64,000 bases of DNA. Source: Bagarius yarrelli. Lineage: Eukaryota; Chordata; Actinopteri; Siluriformes; Sisoridae. A program made the translations under genes and the position numbers. The first letter of the stretch is position 1. The number at the start of each line of letters is the position of its first letter. Positions 46,807 through 59,799 of the stretch are shown here, in pieces. The stretch lies in assembly GCA_005784505.1 (NCBI GenBank), contig VCAZ01000027.1, forward strand, positions 2,770,765 to 2,834,764. The letters run 5' to 3'. The notes beneath the pieces are model-generated. The model was not told the DNA's origin. It saw nothing but the letters and a program-made list of their open reading frames with translations, and ran no database searches.

Positions 46807-49800
46807 CTAAATCTTTGTGCTTCTTGGGACATCAGTCATGTTGACATTCTCTTTTTCTTTAATCCCAACCATGTCGTCATCTTCTTTGGTTAATTTGCTC
46901 AGCTGATCAGGGTCCACGTAGGTGTAGAAATAAGCCATGATGGAGAAGATGATGCTGACTGCAATCAGCAATGCAGCAAAGAGCAGAAACTCTGTCCACT
47001 GTGGATGGAACCAGTCAGTCTATCAGTACTAAATATTCTTCTATAGAAAGGTGTGATGACCTATGAAACACTTTACATGGTAATATTTTAAGCGGTGGAA
47101 GAGCAGACCATCGCACAGACCCCACAGATAATTTAACATTGCCAATCAGCCTACAACAAATATCATTACACTCGGTGAGGAAATGTCTAAATCAGACACC
47201 AAAAAATGCTTTAAAGTTGAATAAAGTGTCCCCTGTTTTAAACAAATTTTTTAGCTGTTGCCATTGAATTTCACCAATTTACCTGTAGATCTAAATATTT
47301 TAAGTAAAGGGAAACCTTTCGCTCCTTTTCATGTCAGGTTTTGTTATTAATTGCAATTAGCTTATCTAAGATAGGGTTAGGAGTCAAAAATCCCCAATCA
47401 TCAGTACTTACCTGCTCCAGTCCAGCTCCCTCTGCTACGATCAGCACAATAACATTTCCAAACGCTACAGTAAGAAGCCATCCTGCCTGCAGCACAGACT
47501 TCATACTGGCTGGGGCCTGAGAGCACAAGATTTGCATAAGCTAGTAACACTGGCTGACCAATAAGCTTAAAATATGTTACACTGACTTTACCTGTGAATA
47601 TGAGAATTCTAGGCCAGTGATGGAGAACATAACTTCCCCTGCAGTGATAAGGACGTACTGTGGGATCTGCCAGGCAATGTGTACGTTGTTAGCCTGGATA
47701 TCCTCCATCACATGAACTGTTACCTTATTTGTATCCTGTACAAACAACAGGACCATTTTCAGCCTGGCTGCCTTGTATCTCATACAGCCAGATAAAAGTG
47801 CAATTATATTAAGCACCAATATTAAATATACTAATACTAATACATGTTATTAGTTTTCTGTTTTCTGCTTTAGTTGATCTTTTTTTAAAACCTCCAGTCT
47901 AATCCCATGGTGCATAACGTAAAACATTAACCACACTAAGATAAACATCTTTTACCCCAACAAGAATGGCTGTGTAGGTGGCACCGAAGTCAAGAAGCCC
48001 CAGATCAATATAATGTTTCTTTATGTCTGATTTGCAGGTAACTTGCATGTATCTGCAGATATAAAAAAAAAAAAACAAAGATAACATTTATCACCAAAAT
48101 CTTGGTCAGGCATAAAGTCTGTCACCATAAAGTCTTTAATAAAAAGTATATTTTTAACCTGAGAAGAGAGTTTTACTTGATCTTGCAGGGTTGTAATATT
48201 ATAAAGTGTTGGGAAGAATGACCCTATTTAAAATGTAGTTAAATTTAAATAACTGATTACATTTGATTATTTTTTAGTGTCTAACAGATTTTTTTTTAAC
48301 TAAATCATTTTGAAACAATTAGACCAGGCTGGATTAACCTCTTACACTCTTAGACGGTGTGGTAACCTCACTAAAGCCTTTACAGCCAATGTAGACAGGT
48401 TAATGAAATGTGGTTACAGATTAATGAAATTGGCAGACGTGGTGTGTGCAGCGAATTCAAACCAGAGAACCGTTTTAAAGCAGCAGCCAAAGAGCAGCTC
48501 TTTAATAAACGGCTTTAGCTAAAGGCAGCTAAAGGCAGCATGTAAATCTCAAAAAAAAAGCAACAACAAATTAAAAAAGTCAACGTCAATTAACGGCATT
48601 TTCAATGGCATTTTTTTTAAGATATATTTTCAGGCATTTTGCCTTTATTGATATTTTCAGGATTGATATAGCAGATCAGAGATGAAACGGGGAAAGAAAA
48701 GAGGGGTGGACAGACCGAGAAAAGGGGAAGATAAAGAGGGGGGACAGAAAAAAGGCAGAAAGGGTTGGTCACCGGAGCACAGCAGCACATGGGTGCCAGC
48801 GCTTTAAACCACTTTACCCACTATCCCCACAGTGCCGGCCAAGGTAGCCAAGGTTTTAAATAAAATAATTAGATGTAACCCTCTTTAAAATATTTTACAT
48901 TTTAATAATGTTTTTAATTTAATAGACCCTTTTAAATTTTAAATAACATTTAATAATGTTTTTAATTTAAATAGACATTTTAACCAAACATATCTAACCA
49001 ATTTCTGTTACATTTATTTTTGTAACTGAATTAGGTAACACTATTACATGTAACTAGTTACTCCCCAACACTGACATGTGATTATTAGTGGGATAAATTA
49101 CTCACTTTCCTCTTTCAATGCTTGAGATTTCAGAGATCCCATAATTGCTGGGTGCAATAAAATTTACACTTCCTACTGTTATGTTCATATTCATTGGATG
49201 GGTATTGATAAATCTGGAAAAAAAGAACAGTATGCATTTATATCTCTGCAAAGAACCATTCCAAAGGAAGTATGCAAAGTTTAATAATTCCACTGAAGAT
49301 TAACCATGCAGATAAAGTTTGACCTTAGAAACACTCTTGCCTGCACAATGTGATTTTTATTCAATATTTATGATCCACCAAAGTCATCCATTACCTGAGG
49401 AAGGCTTCTCCGTTCTCTGATTTGATTATGTTATCCTTCTCCTTTATTTTAGTAAGAAAAAACAAGAGGACAATGTAAGATTGCTACAGTACAATATTTC
49501 ATCAGTGCCTGTTTAAATGTGATATATTAAGATTTAGGAAACTAACCTGCTTACACTTGATATTAGAGCCCTCACTATACAATATGAGGCTATAGGCAGT
49601 GTGCTCTGTGACGTTAAGTGTGCACGAGTGTCTCGATCCGTTTTGAGTAATAGTAACCGGTAGGACTTTGTGGACATCCTCCAATTGAAGTCTAGTGTAT
49701 TCCGGAGGATCCTAACAACATGATCATGATTTTATTATTTGCATTATAATAGGTACACTAATGTATTTTTGACTAAACGTAAAATAATTTAATGATCTCA

Positions 49801-52800
49801 CTGTAAAAGGCTGTATTTTGTCAGGGAAAATATCATGTCCTGTAATTTCTACAGACACCGGCTCTCCATTTACAAGATTGAGGACCTGTAGCAGACATTC
49901 TTTGGCTGGTGGAGGTTCTACAACTGTTTTCTTTGCCAGAACACACAACACAGATTTTAGTTGTCACAAATGACTTGCATTTAAATTTGTAACATTGGGG
50001 TATAAAAAGTATCTTGAGTACATACAATGACATTGACTTCCACTACTGTTGCGGCACAGAAAGCAAGCGCAGCCAGGATCATTCCTGTGGCCATCCTTCT
50101 TAAAGGCCTGAGAACAGGAGAAAAAGAGTGATTTGAACCTGTAGGCACCCATCACTATTTATAAATGAGTTCAGATAAATGTGCATTGAATACTTGGCTA
50201 TTTATTAGTAAAATAATTTTCTAAAAAGTATCTACATATAAAGTCCAAAAAATAGCTAATGTTGAAAAAAATTTCTCAAACTGGTAAAAAAGGGAAAATT
50301 TAGCCCTGGGATTTGATAAAGTGGATTTTATAGTTGGCATCATAATAAAGTGAACCATAATACATAAAAAACCTGGAATGACGTTTTGGGTTAAGGCATT
50401 AATCTATCGTTTCATAAGGCTGGTCTGCACTGTTTTTTCGTGTAATAACGAATGCTGACCCTTACATAATTCCTGACATTGCACATGCTGACTTGCACTT
50501 TGATAGACAATATAACATATGTTTAAGTGTTATTTGAATGTTGTTAAACTTTTACAACTTTTTATTTTTATAGAGATATGTACTTTAGGCTGTTCTTACG
50601 TGAGGTTGATCCGACAAAGGCCGAGGAGCGGGTACACACCCATGTCGAAGATAGGGATAAACACCAGAATGAGCAATGCATTTAGCATCTGAACAATGGG
50701 GAGGGAGAAAAAACAATAATGTGTAATGCATTTCAGCAGGCTTAATAACCTTAACCAGAAGATCATAAAAAGATATGGCTGATATAACTGATGACAGTAA
50801 ATGTGTTGCTTAAATTTTATGATGGATACTGTGGAAACAGCATCATAGTGCTTAAAGCATTTGTTTGTCTGTGTACCTGCATTTGATCAGGCTTTATCAC
50901 AAAGTTTCCACCCTGTAAAACATAAAAATATAGATTAACAGATAAACTGCACCTGACCCAACAATTTAATTTTAAGCGATGTACATTTTTTTTGCTTTCT
51001 ATTTGAAACTATTCATCACAAAAATCTAGTTACATCTTTCAAATAATTTTTACACATATATAGTAGAATTACTAGAATTCAATGCACATCTATTGGTTGT
51101 TTTATCTTTGCTGTATTTTGTGGGAAAGTGGTAGCTCAGTTGTTAAGGTTTTAGATGATAGTGGGTTCAACTCCCAGCACCACAAAGCTGCCGCTGCTGA
51201 GCCCCTGAACAAAGCACTTAACCTTCAACTGCTCAGTTGGATTAATAATAAATAAATAAATAAATAAATGTAATTCTGAATAAGAGTGTCTGCTAAATGG
51301 CCAAATTGTAAATGCAAATGTGTTTTTTTGTGCTGCTATTTTATAAAAGAAAATGTATTGCTCAGCTGAGTAAAATTATCATTATCAAAATATTCATCCT
51401 TCTTGGTTATGTAAAAGCACAGTTGATTTTCTTTATTAATAATGATCTTAAAAAAGATTTTAATGGTCTAACCTGAGGCACATTTTCCTATAAAAGTCTG
51501 GGTTAAACAGTTGACTTTTAAACTTTATTACCTATTTTAATTCCCTGTATTCACAGGATTGCACAAGATACAATGTTGCATATGCCGGTGATCTCAATAA
51601 ATTAGAATGTCATGGAAAGTTCATTCAATTATTTCAGTATTTCAACTTAAATTGTGAAACTCGTGTATTGAATAAATTCAGTGCACACAGACTGAAGTAG
51701 TTTAAGTCTTTGGTTCTTTCAATTGTGATGATTTTGGCTCACATTTACAAAAAAAACCCACCAATTTACTATTTCAATGAATTAGAATACTTTATAAGAT
51801 AAATAAAAAAATTTTTAGTGAACCGTCGGCCTTTATGTTCATTTACTGTATATGTACTCAGTACTTGGTAGGGGCTCCTTTTGCTTTAATAACTGCCTCA
51901 ATTCGGCGTGGCCTGGAGGTGATCAGTCTGTGGCACTGCTGAGGTGGTATGGAAGCCCAGGTGGACCAACACTAGCAGATGGCATTGCACCCCAAATCAT
52001 CACAGACTGTGGAAACTTAACAGTGGACTTCTAGCAACTTGGGCTATGAGCTTCACCACACTTCCTCCAGACTCTAGGACCTTGGTTTCCAAATAAAATA
52101 CAAAACTTGCTCTCATCTAAAAAGAGGACTTTGGGCCACTGGGCAACAGTCTAGTTCTTCTTCTCCTTAGCCCAGGTAAGACGCCTCTGACGTTGTCGGC
52201 GGTTCAGAAGTGGCTCAACAAGAGGAATACGTCAACTGTAGCCAAATTCCTTGGCACGTCTATGTGTGATAGCTCTTGATGTCTTGACCCCAGCCTCAGT
52301 TCATTCCTGGTAAAGTTCACCCAAATTCTTGAATTGATTTTGCTTGACAAGCCTCTTAAGCCTCTTTGCGTCAACTTTCTGTTAACATACAGAACAGCCA
52401 GCTTTTTTGACAACGAATGTTTGTGGCTTACCTCAAAGTGTGTCAATGATTGTCTTCTGGACAACTGTCAGATCAACAGTGTTTTCCATGATTGTGAAAG
52501 ACCATTTTGAAGGCTCAGGAAACCTTGATTGGCATGTCACCATATTGTAATTTGTTGAATTTATTTAATACAAGAGTTTCACAATTTGAGTTGAATTACT
52601 AAAATAAATAAACTTTTCCACGACTTTCTAATTTATTGAGATGCACCTGTACATAAAACAGAAAATGATTCACTAAAATTATCTGTATAAGCTTAAAAAT
52701 CACTTTAAAAAAAAGACTTACAAAATCCATGTTCATCCGAGTGGCCTGCAGAGTCCAGCGAGATCCCTGAAGTACAAAATTTAGGAGTTTTAATTTAGCT

Positions 52801-53756
52801 TTACTAGATAATGTGTGTTATCATTATAGTGTACTTGACGAATGAAAAAGCACATTAATTACACATTTAAGATATTTAGATGTCTTTTTTTACCTGCTGA
52901 TCAAAGAGAGCCCAGAACATGGGCAATGGGATGTAGAGAACCAGCACCCGGAGCACCATTTGGATCTCCTGAATAAGAACTTTCTGATGGCAACATAAAT
53001 AATTATGAAATAATCACGACACTACATATTTAGAGTGAACAATTAAATTTAAGTATGAAAAATATTCATACCGAATACTTTTCCTCAGCCCAGTCTAGCC
53101 AGTGGTTCCGTTTTGGGCTTTTCTTTTTGCTTTTCCATCGATTACTTATGGCAAACTAGTCAAAAGAATAATGATTAACTTGACTTATCTAGCGATTTTA
53201 CTATCAGTCTGTTGTGAGAAAAGTGATTTCTTACCCCAATGCATTTGCAGACATTCAGCAAAACATTTCCCTCAGGTGGGGCCTTTTTGTAGAGCCCACT
53301 GCCAGCTATGAAAACAACTACAAGACATACAAGAGACTTTAAGTATCAGAAAAGTCATTGACACTCATTAACCCTTTATTACAGCTGTAGAAGTACATAT
53401 GAAACGAATACAGCATCAATTTAACTAAGTGTATTTACTTTAAAGCTGGCCCTTATAATCTACCTTTTACAGTTAAGCTGTAGTTCACATTATTCCAGTT
53501 ATAGAATGATTGGCATTGAAAAGTAGGAACCTTTCCAAAATGTTTTTAGACTGACTTGTAAGAAAGCCAAATCAGATCCTATTATGACACACTTGCCTTG
53601 CAAGTGTAATATTTTTTAAAGTTGTTTAAAGACCAGGGCCAGTTTCTTTACAAGGTATCCATAATGTTGGCTGAAATTAACACTCACTCTTATGCTCTAA
53701 CAGACACACTAGACAAACGATCGAAGAGCTTGGACATCTTAAAGACTATACAGGCA

Positions 53757-53840
<84 letters not shown>

Positions 53841-55548
53841 TATGCATCTTGACCCGTTAACCCAAATTGCTGCTTCTGGTCTATTACATACATAATAGCA
53901 GTTATTATGTGTTTTTAACTGCTCTTACACCAGATTTAGGGCTAAACTCACCAAGAGCGATGACCATTAAAGCCGCAGGAACACCAAAGGCTAGAGCGTA
54001 GCAATCTTGTCCAAAACACTGCACGTCACCTGTGTTCCAAAAAAGTGAAACATGCACTTAATGTATAGCCACAGATCTACCCTGCATATTATTAGTGAAA
54101 TCCAATTGAAGGATTTTGTAGGGACCTCTTAGAATTGGTGTGATGATGGTTGAAAGCACGCTCCCAGCATTGATTGACATATAGAAGATAGAAAAGAACT
54201 TTCTTCTTTCAGCTGTCTGAGGAACACAACAGACAAATCAACATGATTTACAAAAAGGAGTAACTGTGACTGACTTAACTGTTTATGAGCCAACAAAAAA
54301 GTGGTAACTCGGTGTACAAGGTGTTAGACTGCTGGCTGTAACATAATGGGTTCAATTCCCAGCATTACCAAGTGGCCATTGCTGAGCCACTAAGCAAGGC
54401 TCTTAACGCTTAATTGCTCAGTTAGATAAGAAGATAAGATAAATTTAAGTCGCTCTGGATAAGGGCATCTGCTAAATGCCAGAAAGGTAAATAAGTTAAA
54501 TAAGCTATATTTAAATAACATGTTATAACATGACTATAGTAAAAATATAGCCTATCTCACATGCTCCTCTTCGAACTGATCCCCTCCAAATGCTGACACA
54601 CAAGGTTTAATTCCTCCGGTTCCGAAAGCAATGAGAATGAGGCCAAACATGGACAGACCTCTGTAACACATCCAAAAGTATCAGAAAAAATGTAAAACTC
54701 ATCCGCATACACATGGTAAAGCGTAGCTCAAAAATTAGGAATGCACACAAACCAAACCCTTACATGTGGACACTGTTGTCCCCTACATCTGGTATTGCAC
54801 CAACAGACTTCACCACATGACCAAGGACATACACAACCGACAGGTAGATGATGGTTCTGTGAACACAGCACAAGAACGTCAAAGTTTCAGTAATAATTAG
54901 GTTTCTTTTACAATTAATTAGTTGACTTTGGTTCATTTAATCTTACTTGAACTTCCCCAGCCATGAGTCAGCTATGATGGCCCCTATTATAGGGGTAAAA
55001 TAGCACAGACCAGAGAATGCATGGTATACAGCTGTGGAGGTGTTCTTGTTCCAATGAAGGTAATGGATGAAGTAAAGTGTGAGAACCGCTTTATAAAGAA
55101 AAGAAATTCAATATTTATATTTTTATATCGAAAATATTTTAGGTAATGAACACAACATAAAATTAAAATGTCGAGAACTCGGTATAAAGTTCTGCTTCTT
55201 TATTACCTTTCATGCCATAATAGGAGAATCTCTCACAAAACTCGTTGACTATGATGAAGGAAATGCTAAGTGGGTAGTTTGTCCCGCATATTTTCTATAA
55301 AAGCACAGGTAAAAACATAAGGACACGTTTCAGTACACCATTTTTAAAGCACTCAAGACAAAGCAACTGAGAGTGACAGCAAAGCCTAATGTCACGCTTA
55401 ACTTCATTACTCATTTTATTGTTTGAGTCAGTAAAATGTTGCTGTATTTCAGTGAATTGCACCATCTGGGAAATGTTTAGATAATGTTAAGATAGATGTA
55501 GTGTCTTACTGGTGACTTCTTTTTATTTTTATCTTGCTGAGATGCCAT
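46807..55548 (-). CDS. slc15a2: slc15a2 (PEPT2), proton-coupled oligopeptide transporter, complete
   Basis: 22 coding exons join in phase: 55548-55510, 55294-55207, 55088-54947, 54856-54764, 54660-54561, 54216-54126, 54029-53952, 53317-53235, 53155-53072, 52983-52894, 52766-52722, 50912-50877, 50688-50600, 50107-50026, 49930-49802, 49711-49547, 49441-49395, 49213-49106, 48052-47956, 47735-47592, 47516-47412 and 46998-46807. The total is 2127 nt, 708 aa (human 729). The proton-coupling ExxER motif is E31-x-x-E34-R35 in [11 protein letters not shown]. The proton-linked His is H65 (VYHAF). The PTR2 signature [22 protein letters not shown] and [15 protein letters not shown] follow. Exons 16-20 encode the variable extracellular loop between helices 9 and 10, with N-x-S/T sites. 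The protein imports di- and tripeptides with protons at the plasma membrane. [10 protein letters not shown] and synteny favour PEPT2; the C-terminal tail looks intermediate with PEPT1, so the paralogue call is strong but not absolute. Confidence 0.92.
48600..48845 (-). repeat. SINE-like repeat (family 3), copy 1
   Basis: A GGCATTTTGCCTTTATTGAT tail, a purine-rich body (AGAGGGGTGGACAG) and a promoter-like head at the right end (read on minus as GGCACTGTGGGGATAGTGGG). A related copy is at 62470-62595. It lies in a slc15a2 intron. Confidence 0.5.
51128..51315 (+). repeat. tRNA-derived SINE (family 2) with (TAAA)n
   Basis: GTGGTAGCTCAGTTGTTAAG head, GGGTTCAACTCCCAGCACCA B box, an (AAAT)n run and a TGTCTGCTAAATGGCC 3' end, in the slc15a2 intron between exons 52722 and 50912. 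Confidence 0.8.
51588..52646. mobile_element. Class II DNA transposon relic with TIRs
   Basis: The left end (ATCTCAATAAATTAGAATGT) and right end (TTTCTAATTTATTGAGATGC) are inverted repeats. Inside, GGGGCTCCTTTTGCTTTAAT, GAGGTGATCAGTCTGTGGCA and the antisense TCAACAAGAGGAATACG block are remnants of an internally deleted transposase gene. It occupies most of a slc15a2 intron. Confidence 0.7.
53760..53837. repeat. (TA)n microsatellite in slc15a2
   Basis: A TA tract of about 78 bp, roughly 115 bp downstream (in gene orientation) of the donor of exon 54029-53952. Confidence 0.95.
54297..54490 (+). repeat. tRNA-derived SINE (family 2)
   Basis: AGTGGTAACTCGGTGTACAA head, GGGTTCAATTCCCAGCATTA B box and GGATAAGGGCATCTGCTAAA 3' end, in the short slc15a2 intron between exons 54660-54561 and 54216-54126. 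Confidence 0.75.
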
Positions 55549-55706
55549 TTTTTTGCCTAGAAAAAGAAAAGAAAGCAGAAAACAGGTTTTTAACTACAAA
55601 CGTATTTACAGAACTGACCTAGAGAAATAAGTTTACTGCATATTTTGTTTGTAGTTTTGCAAAACTTGCTTACACACTACTTTTATTACCTTACATTTTC
55701 TTAAGT

Positions 55707-55975
55707 AAGTGGGCAGTGGTGGCTCAAATGGTTAAGGTGCTGAGTTGCTGATCTGAAGACCAGAAACACCTGGGTTTAAGCCCCACCACCAGCAAGCCAG
55801 CCACCGTTGGGTCCTTGAGCAAGACCCTTAACCCCTCCTGCTCCAGGGGCGCTGTATCATAGCTGACCCTGCACTCTGACCCCCAACTTACTAAGATGGG
55901 ATATGCGAAAAATGCATTTCATTGGCTCTGTACACGTACCTTGCACAATGACAATGAAGTTTATTATTTTTCTGT
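55707..55975 (+). repeat. tRNA-derived SINE (family 1), best-preserved copy
   Basis: GTGGCTCAAATGGTTAAGGT head, GGGTTTAAGCCCCACCACC B box, GCTCCAGGGGCGCTGTATCA body and a TGACAATGAAGTTTATTATT tail, in slc15a2 intron 1. It can serve as the reference for the other family 1 copies. Confidence 0.8.
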
Positions 55976-56744
55976 GTGACTAAATTGCAGTCTTGCTCTA
56001 CAGCGCCATGCTGGTTAAACAGCACTACTGCAGGCACTTACATTATGACATATGGGACTAAACTGTTATTTAACAATGAAAATTCTTATCGATGATTTTT
56101 TTTATTGTTGACGATAATGTAAAAAAAAAAAAACGTTTTAGCTCTATTTAATAGTGAGATATATAGCAGCAGCATGACATATAACATCATATTGCCTGTT
56201 AGCCAAGCAACTACAACTAATGCATTAGGACAAATTTAAATACAAATAAAATAATAAAATTAAAATATGAAATTTTAACTATTAATAATGGTTAAAATAT
56301 AATGCTACTACTAATAATATTCAAAAACAACAACAACAATAAAAATAATGGTCATTTTGATGAAATATGATTTCATGTTACAATAAAACCTTTTCAGATT
56401 CTAGTGTTTTGGCAGCTAAAACATCTGCATTTCTAGCTTAACTTAAATTTTAGATTTAGACAAGTTTTTTGTTGAGGAAACTGTAATTTTCAAACCCACT
56501 GCTAAAAAAAAATACCCAAAATGCTTCACGGTGCCACTTTAAAAAAAATAATAAACTCTTTTTTTTTTTTTTTTTTTTGCAGTTTAGACGTTTAGCACCA
56601 AAAGCACAACTAAACATTTCTTGAACCGAGTTTTCTTGTTTTAACCAAGTTTCGCTACTTCCAATGTTCAACAAACTGCAATTACGAGTGCGCTTTTAAT
56701 TAAAAATAAAACACATAAACTAGTTACTACAAACACATACTTAC

Positions 56745-56870
56745 CGTTAGCTGTGTCGTCTTTCCCAGTCAGAAGCTCGTGTGTGTGTTGGCAATCTCAC
56801 GCTAGTCTTCTTCACTTCGTCCAAGTCCGTCCCTCATTACTTTAACTGTGTTCTCTTTTTAGGAGGACGT
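56745..56870 (-). other. slc15a2: slc15a2 5' UTR exon and start region
   Basis: On the minus strand a perfect donor GTAAGT follows position 56745, just after GACACAGCTAACG. The next acceptor is at 55557-55558, ahead of the exon with the ATG. This defines a noncoding first exon. Its upstream limit (about 56870) is a guess. No TATA box is evident. Confidence 0.55.
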
Positions 56871-58484
56871 TAGTGTGTGTTAGATAATGTTTTACTGAGT
56901 CGCTTTAACCTGTTTGTCATTAAACTGAGCACAACCGTGTATCATAAAATAATGTACCATCAGGAGAAGCACTACAGGGTTGGATTGATTGCATCAACTG
57001 TTATCCGCTCCCTCCTCCAGCTCAGTTCAACCGCAACAGAGCTACAGACACACACGCACACACACATACACACGTTGTGGAGCCTAAAAACTTTTTTAAA
57101 TTGCATTATTAGTTTAGAAATGTGCTATATCTATCTAAGGCTGTTATAACAGCTGGTTTCTGCTCAGAGAGAGTTTGGGATTAAAGCAACATCCTTTCTT
57201 AACCTGTTTTTTTTTTTTTTTTTTTTTTTTTTGATTATTGCTTTGGGATTCTGAATAATTTTGATAAAGTGCCTTTTTTTTCCTGTACCTTATAAATATT
57301 AATAGCTTCCATCTGTAATTTTTTTTTGTACATTGCATGCTGCTCGTTGGTTTAAAAAAAAACAAACAAACAAAAAAAACTAAAAAAAAAAAAAAGAACT
57401 CTTTGCTGCCCTCTATAGGTTAGGGTTATGCGTACATTACTTCTCTGCTGCGGAATAGACAGACTTATATATTTCATTTTAAATTAGGGTCAGTTAAGTT
57501 CTTAAATATCAAATTTAGTTTTGATTATCAGGGGCTAATTCATTCTGGTAGCGGTGTAACCCTGTTTTAGATTTCTGTCTTCTGTCTTGTATTTTAAAAT
57601 TTAATTTTCTACTTTATTTTCGACTACATTTTTACTCCTGCCTACTACTCAAACAACTGAGATAAGCTAGTTACTTAGTTTGTTTTTTTAGCCTAAGGAT
57701 ATAGTGTCATTCTACCCAGCAAAGTGATAAAGTCAGTAAACGTTCACATTTGTAAACTATTTGACTGCCACCTGTAAAAACCCGCCAGGACAAACCCTTA
57801 TTTACTCAACAATTATAACTCATGAATATTTGCACCGATTCATCTGTGTTAACCTAATCGAAATGTTTGACTTTTTTTTTTTAGCAGGCATTTAAGCTAT
57901 CAGCATGAAACCTGAAATTTAGTTGCAGGTTTTGACCCAGCAGTAACTGATGCAATCTCTCCAAATATCATCTTGGGCTATTCATATTTTTTTGCACACA
58001 AAATATGTATGTTCCTTAGAAAAATGGGGTGCAAAAACATTTAAGCAATCATCCACCTCAAGTAAAGTAGTTGAATATTTATATATACTTTGATTGACCT
58101 TAAAGCATTTTTACATGTCACAGGTGTCTAAGTATTGCATATGTACAGCTATTACATATGCTTATCTACACCACACAACATTGTGCTTCTGCCACTGCAT
58201 AATTAATGATGCCACCACATTCTTAGGTTAGTCTGTTGATTTTGGTGGGGTTGCACGGATCCTGCCTGCACTATGCATTTGCAGAATCAGCTACAAAATG
58301 TTATATTATTCATGCAATCAGGGGTTAAAAAGACAATTTATTCACAAAAAGTAACAATTATTATCATAATTAAAGACAATATTTCCATTATTTATTCACA
58401 TTAAGATTTTATATGAACTGAAATGAAAGAATTTTCATCTTTTTTGAAACAAATACACAATACCTGATACACAGCTTATACAAT
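56871..58484. other. Intergenic, slc15a2 to cyp27c1, left part
   Basis: Upstream region of slc15a2. It has a (CA)n run at 57047-57073, a T homopolymer at 57206-57232, an A-rich run at 57354-57396 and a GGTTAGGGTTA trace at 57417. No gene is seen. Confidence 0.5.
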
Positions 58485-59799
58485 TACAGTTATGTGAAAC
58501 ATTAGGACACCCCATTAAATATTAAGTTCTTTATTAAGTAATGTTAACATCTTGAAGGCTTTAATTTTTCTGAAAAAGAAAGTGACTTAATTGCAACAAC
58601 AAAAATTAACATTGTTTTACTTATTAAACAAAAGAGTTCAATGTGTGTGTTCTAACTAGGAAAAAAGTTAGGACACCCCTACCTCTTAATAGCTAGTGTC
58701 ATCCCCTTTGGCTGAAATAGCTTTAATGAGACACTTCTTGTAGCCATCCTCCAGTCTCTGACACCGGTCTGAGGAAAGTTTGCCTCATTCCTCAATGCAG
58801 AATTTTTTCAGCTGTAAAATGTTTGAGGGGTTTCTTGCATGTACAGCTTGCTTTAAGTCGCCCCACAGCAGCTCAGTGGAATTTATATCTGGACTTTGAC
58901 TCGGCCATTAGAGGACTCTCGATTTCTTAGTTTTCAGCCAGTCCTTGGTGGATTTACTGGTATGTTTTGGGTCATTGTGATGCTGCAGGTTCCAGTTCCG
59001 CTTCAGCTTTACCATTTTTACAGATGGTCTTAAATCCTCCTTGACCACCCTCTGACACACAGTAAAAATCCATGGTGGATTTTATGATGGTGAGCTGGTG
59101 GCTCTTTTTCTGGAATTCTGCATTTGGTTTACGCCAAACATGTCCTCTGTTGCAGTGTCCAAATAATTAAATTTAACCCTAACCCTAACCCAAAAAACAT
59201 TATTCAAGAAGTCCTAGTCTTTGTCTATGTTCTTTTTGGCAAACCTTAGTCTGGCCTTCGTGTTTTTCTTAGAGAGCAAATGCTTCCTCCTTGCACACCT
59301 CCCATGAAAGAGCCTGCTGTAAGTCCTGTGATGACACTTAAGTGTTTTGGGTGACTTCTTTTAGCATCTTGCAGACTGCCCTTAGGGTGAACTTGCTTGG
59401 ACTGCCAGACCTTGGCATGTTGCCAGTTGTTATGAATGTCATCCACATATAGACTATTTTGCAGACATTGAAATGGCTGATCTTTTTAAATCCCCTTTAG
59501 ACTTATACGTTGCTACAATTTTCTTTCTAAAGGCCTCAGACAGCTCTTTCGATCTCACCATGGTGTCCACTATCACTTTAAACTAAATGTCTGAGGTTTA
59601 AATAGGGTTTAAAAAGCTGAGTACCAATGCTCTAAGCATGTGTACCTGATGTGATCTTTTCCTCAGTTTTAATTGTTTAGTTATATTATTAGAATCTTTC
59701 AGTATTGCTTTAAATTGATATTTAATATCCACATGTCCAAATGTAAAAAAAAAACACACAGGCTATCATATGTTGTCCTAATTAATTAGCATGACTGTA
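58485..59799. mobile_element. Class II DNA transposon relic, 1.3 kb, with short TIRs
   Basis: The left end TACAGTTATGTGAAACATTA then GGACACCCC and the right end GTCCTAATTAATTAGCATGA then CTGTA are inverted repeats. The interior carries antisense transposase remnants (CCTCATTCCTCAATGCAG, GGTCATTGTGATGCTGCAGG, GACCACCCTCTGACACACAG). A CCCTAA run (59174-59191) interrupts it. It sits between slc15a2 and cyp27c1. Confidence 0.65.

Noticed and set aside
46807..55548. slc15a1 (PEPT1) as the identity of the peptide transporter
   Set aside because: The N-terminal [10 protein letters not shown] and the location beside hspbap1/slc49a4 (human 3q block) fit PEPT2; the tail resemblance is noted as a finding.
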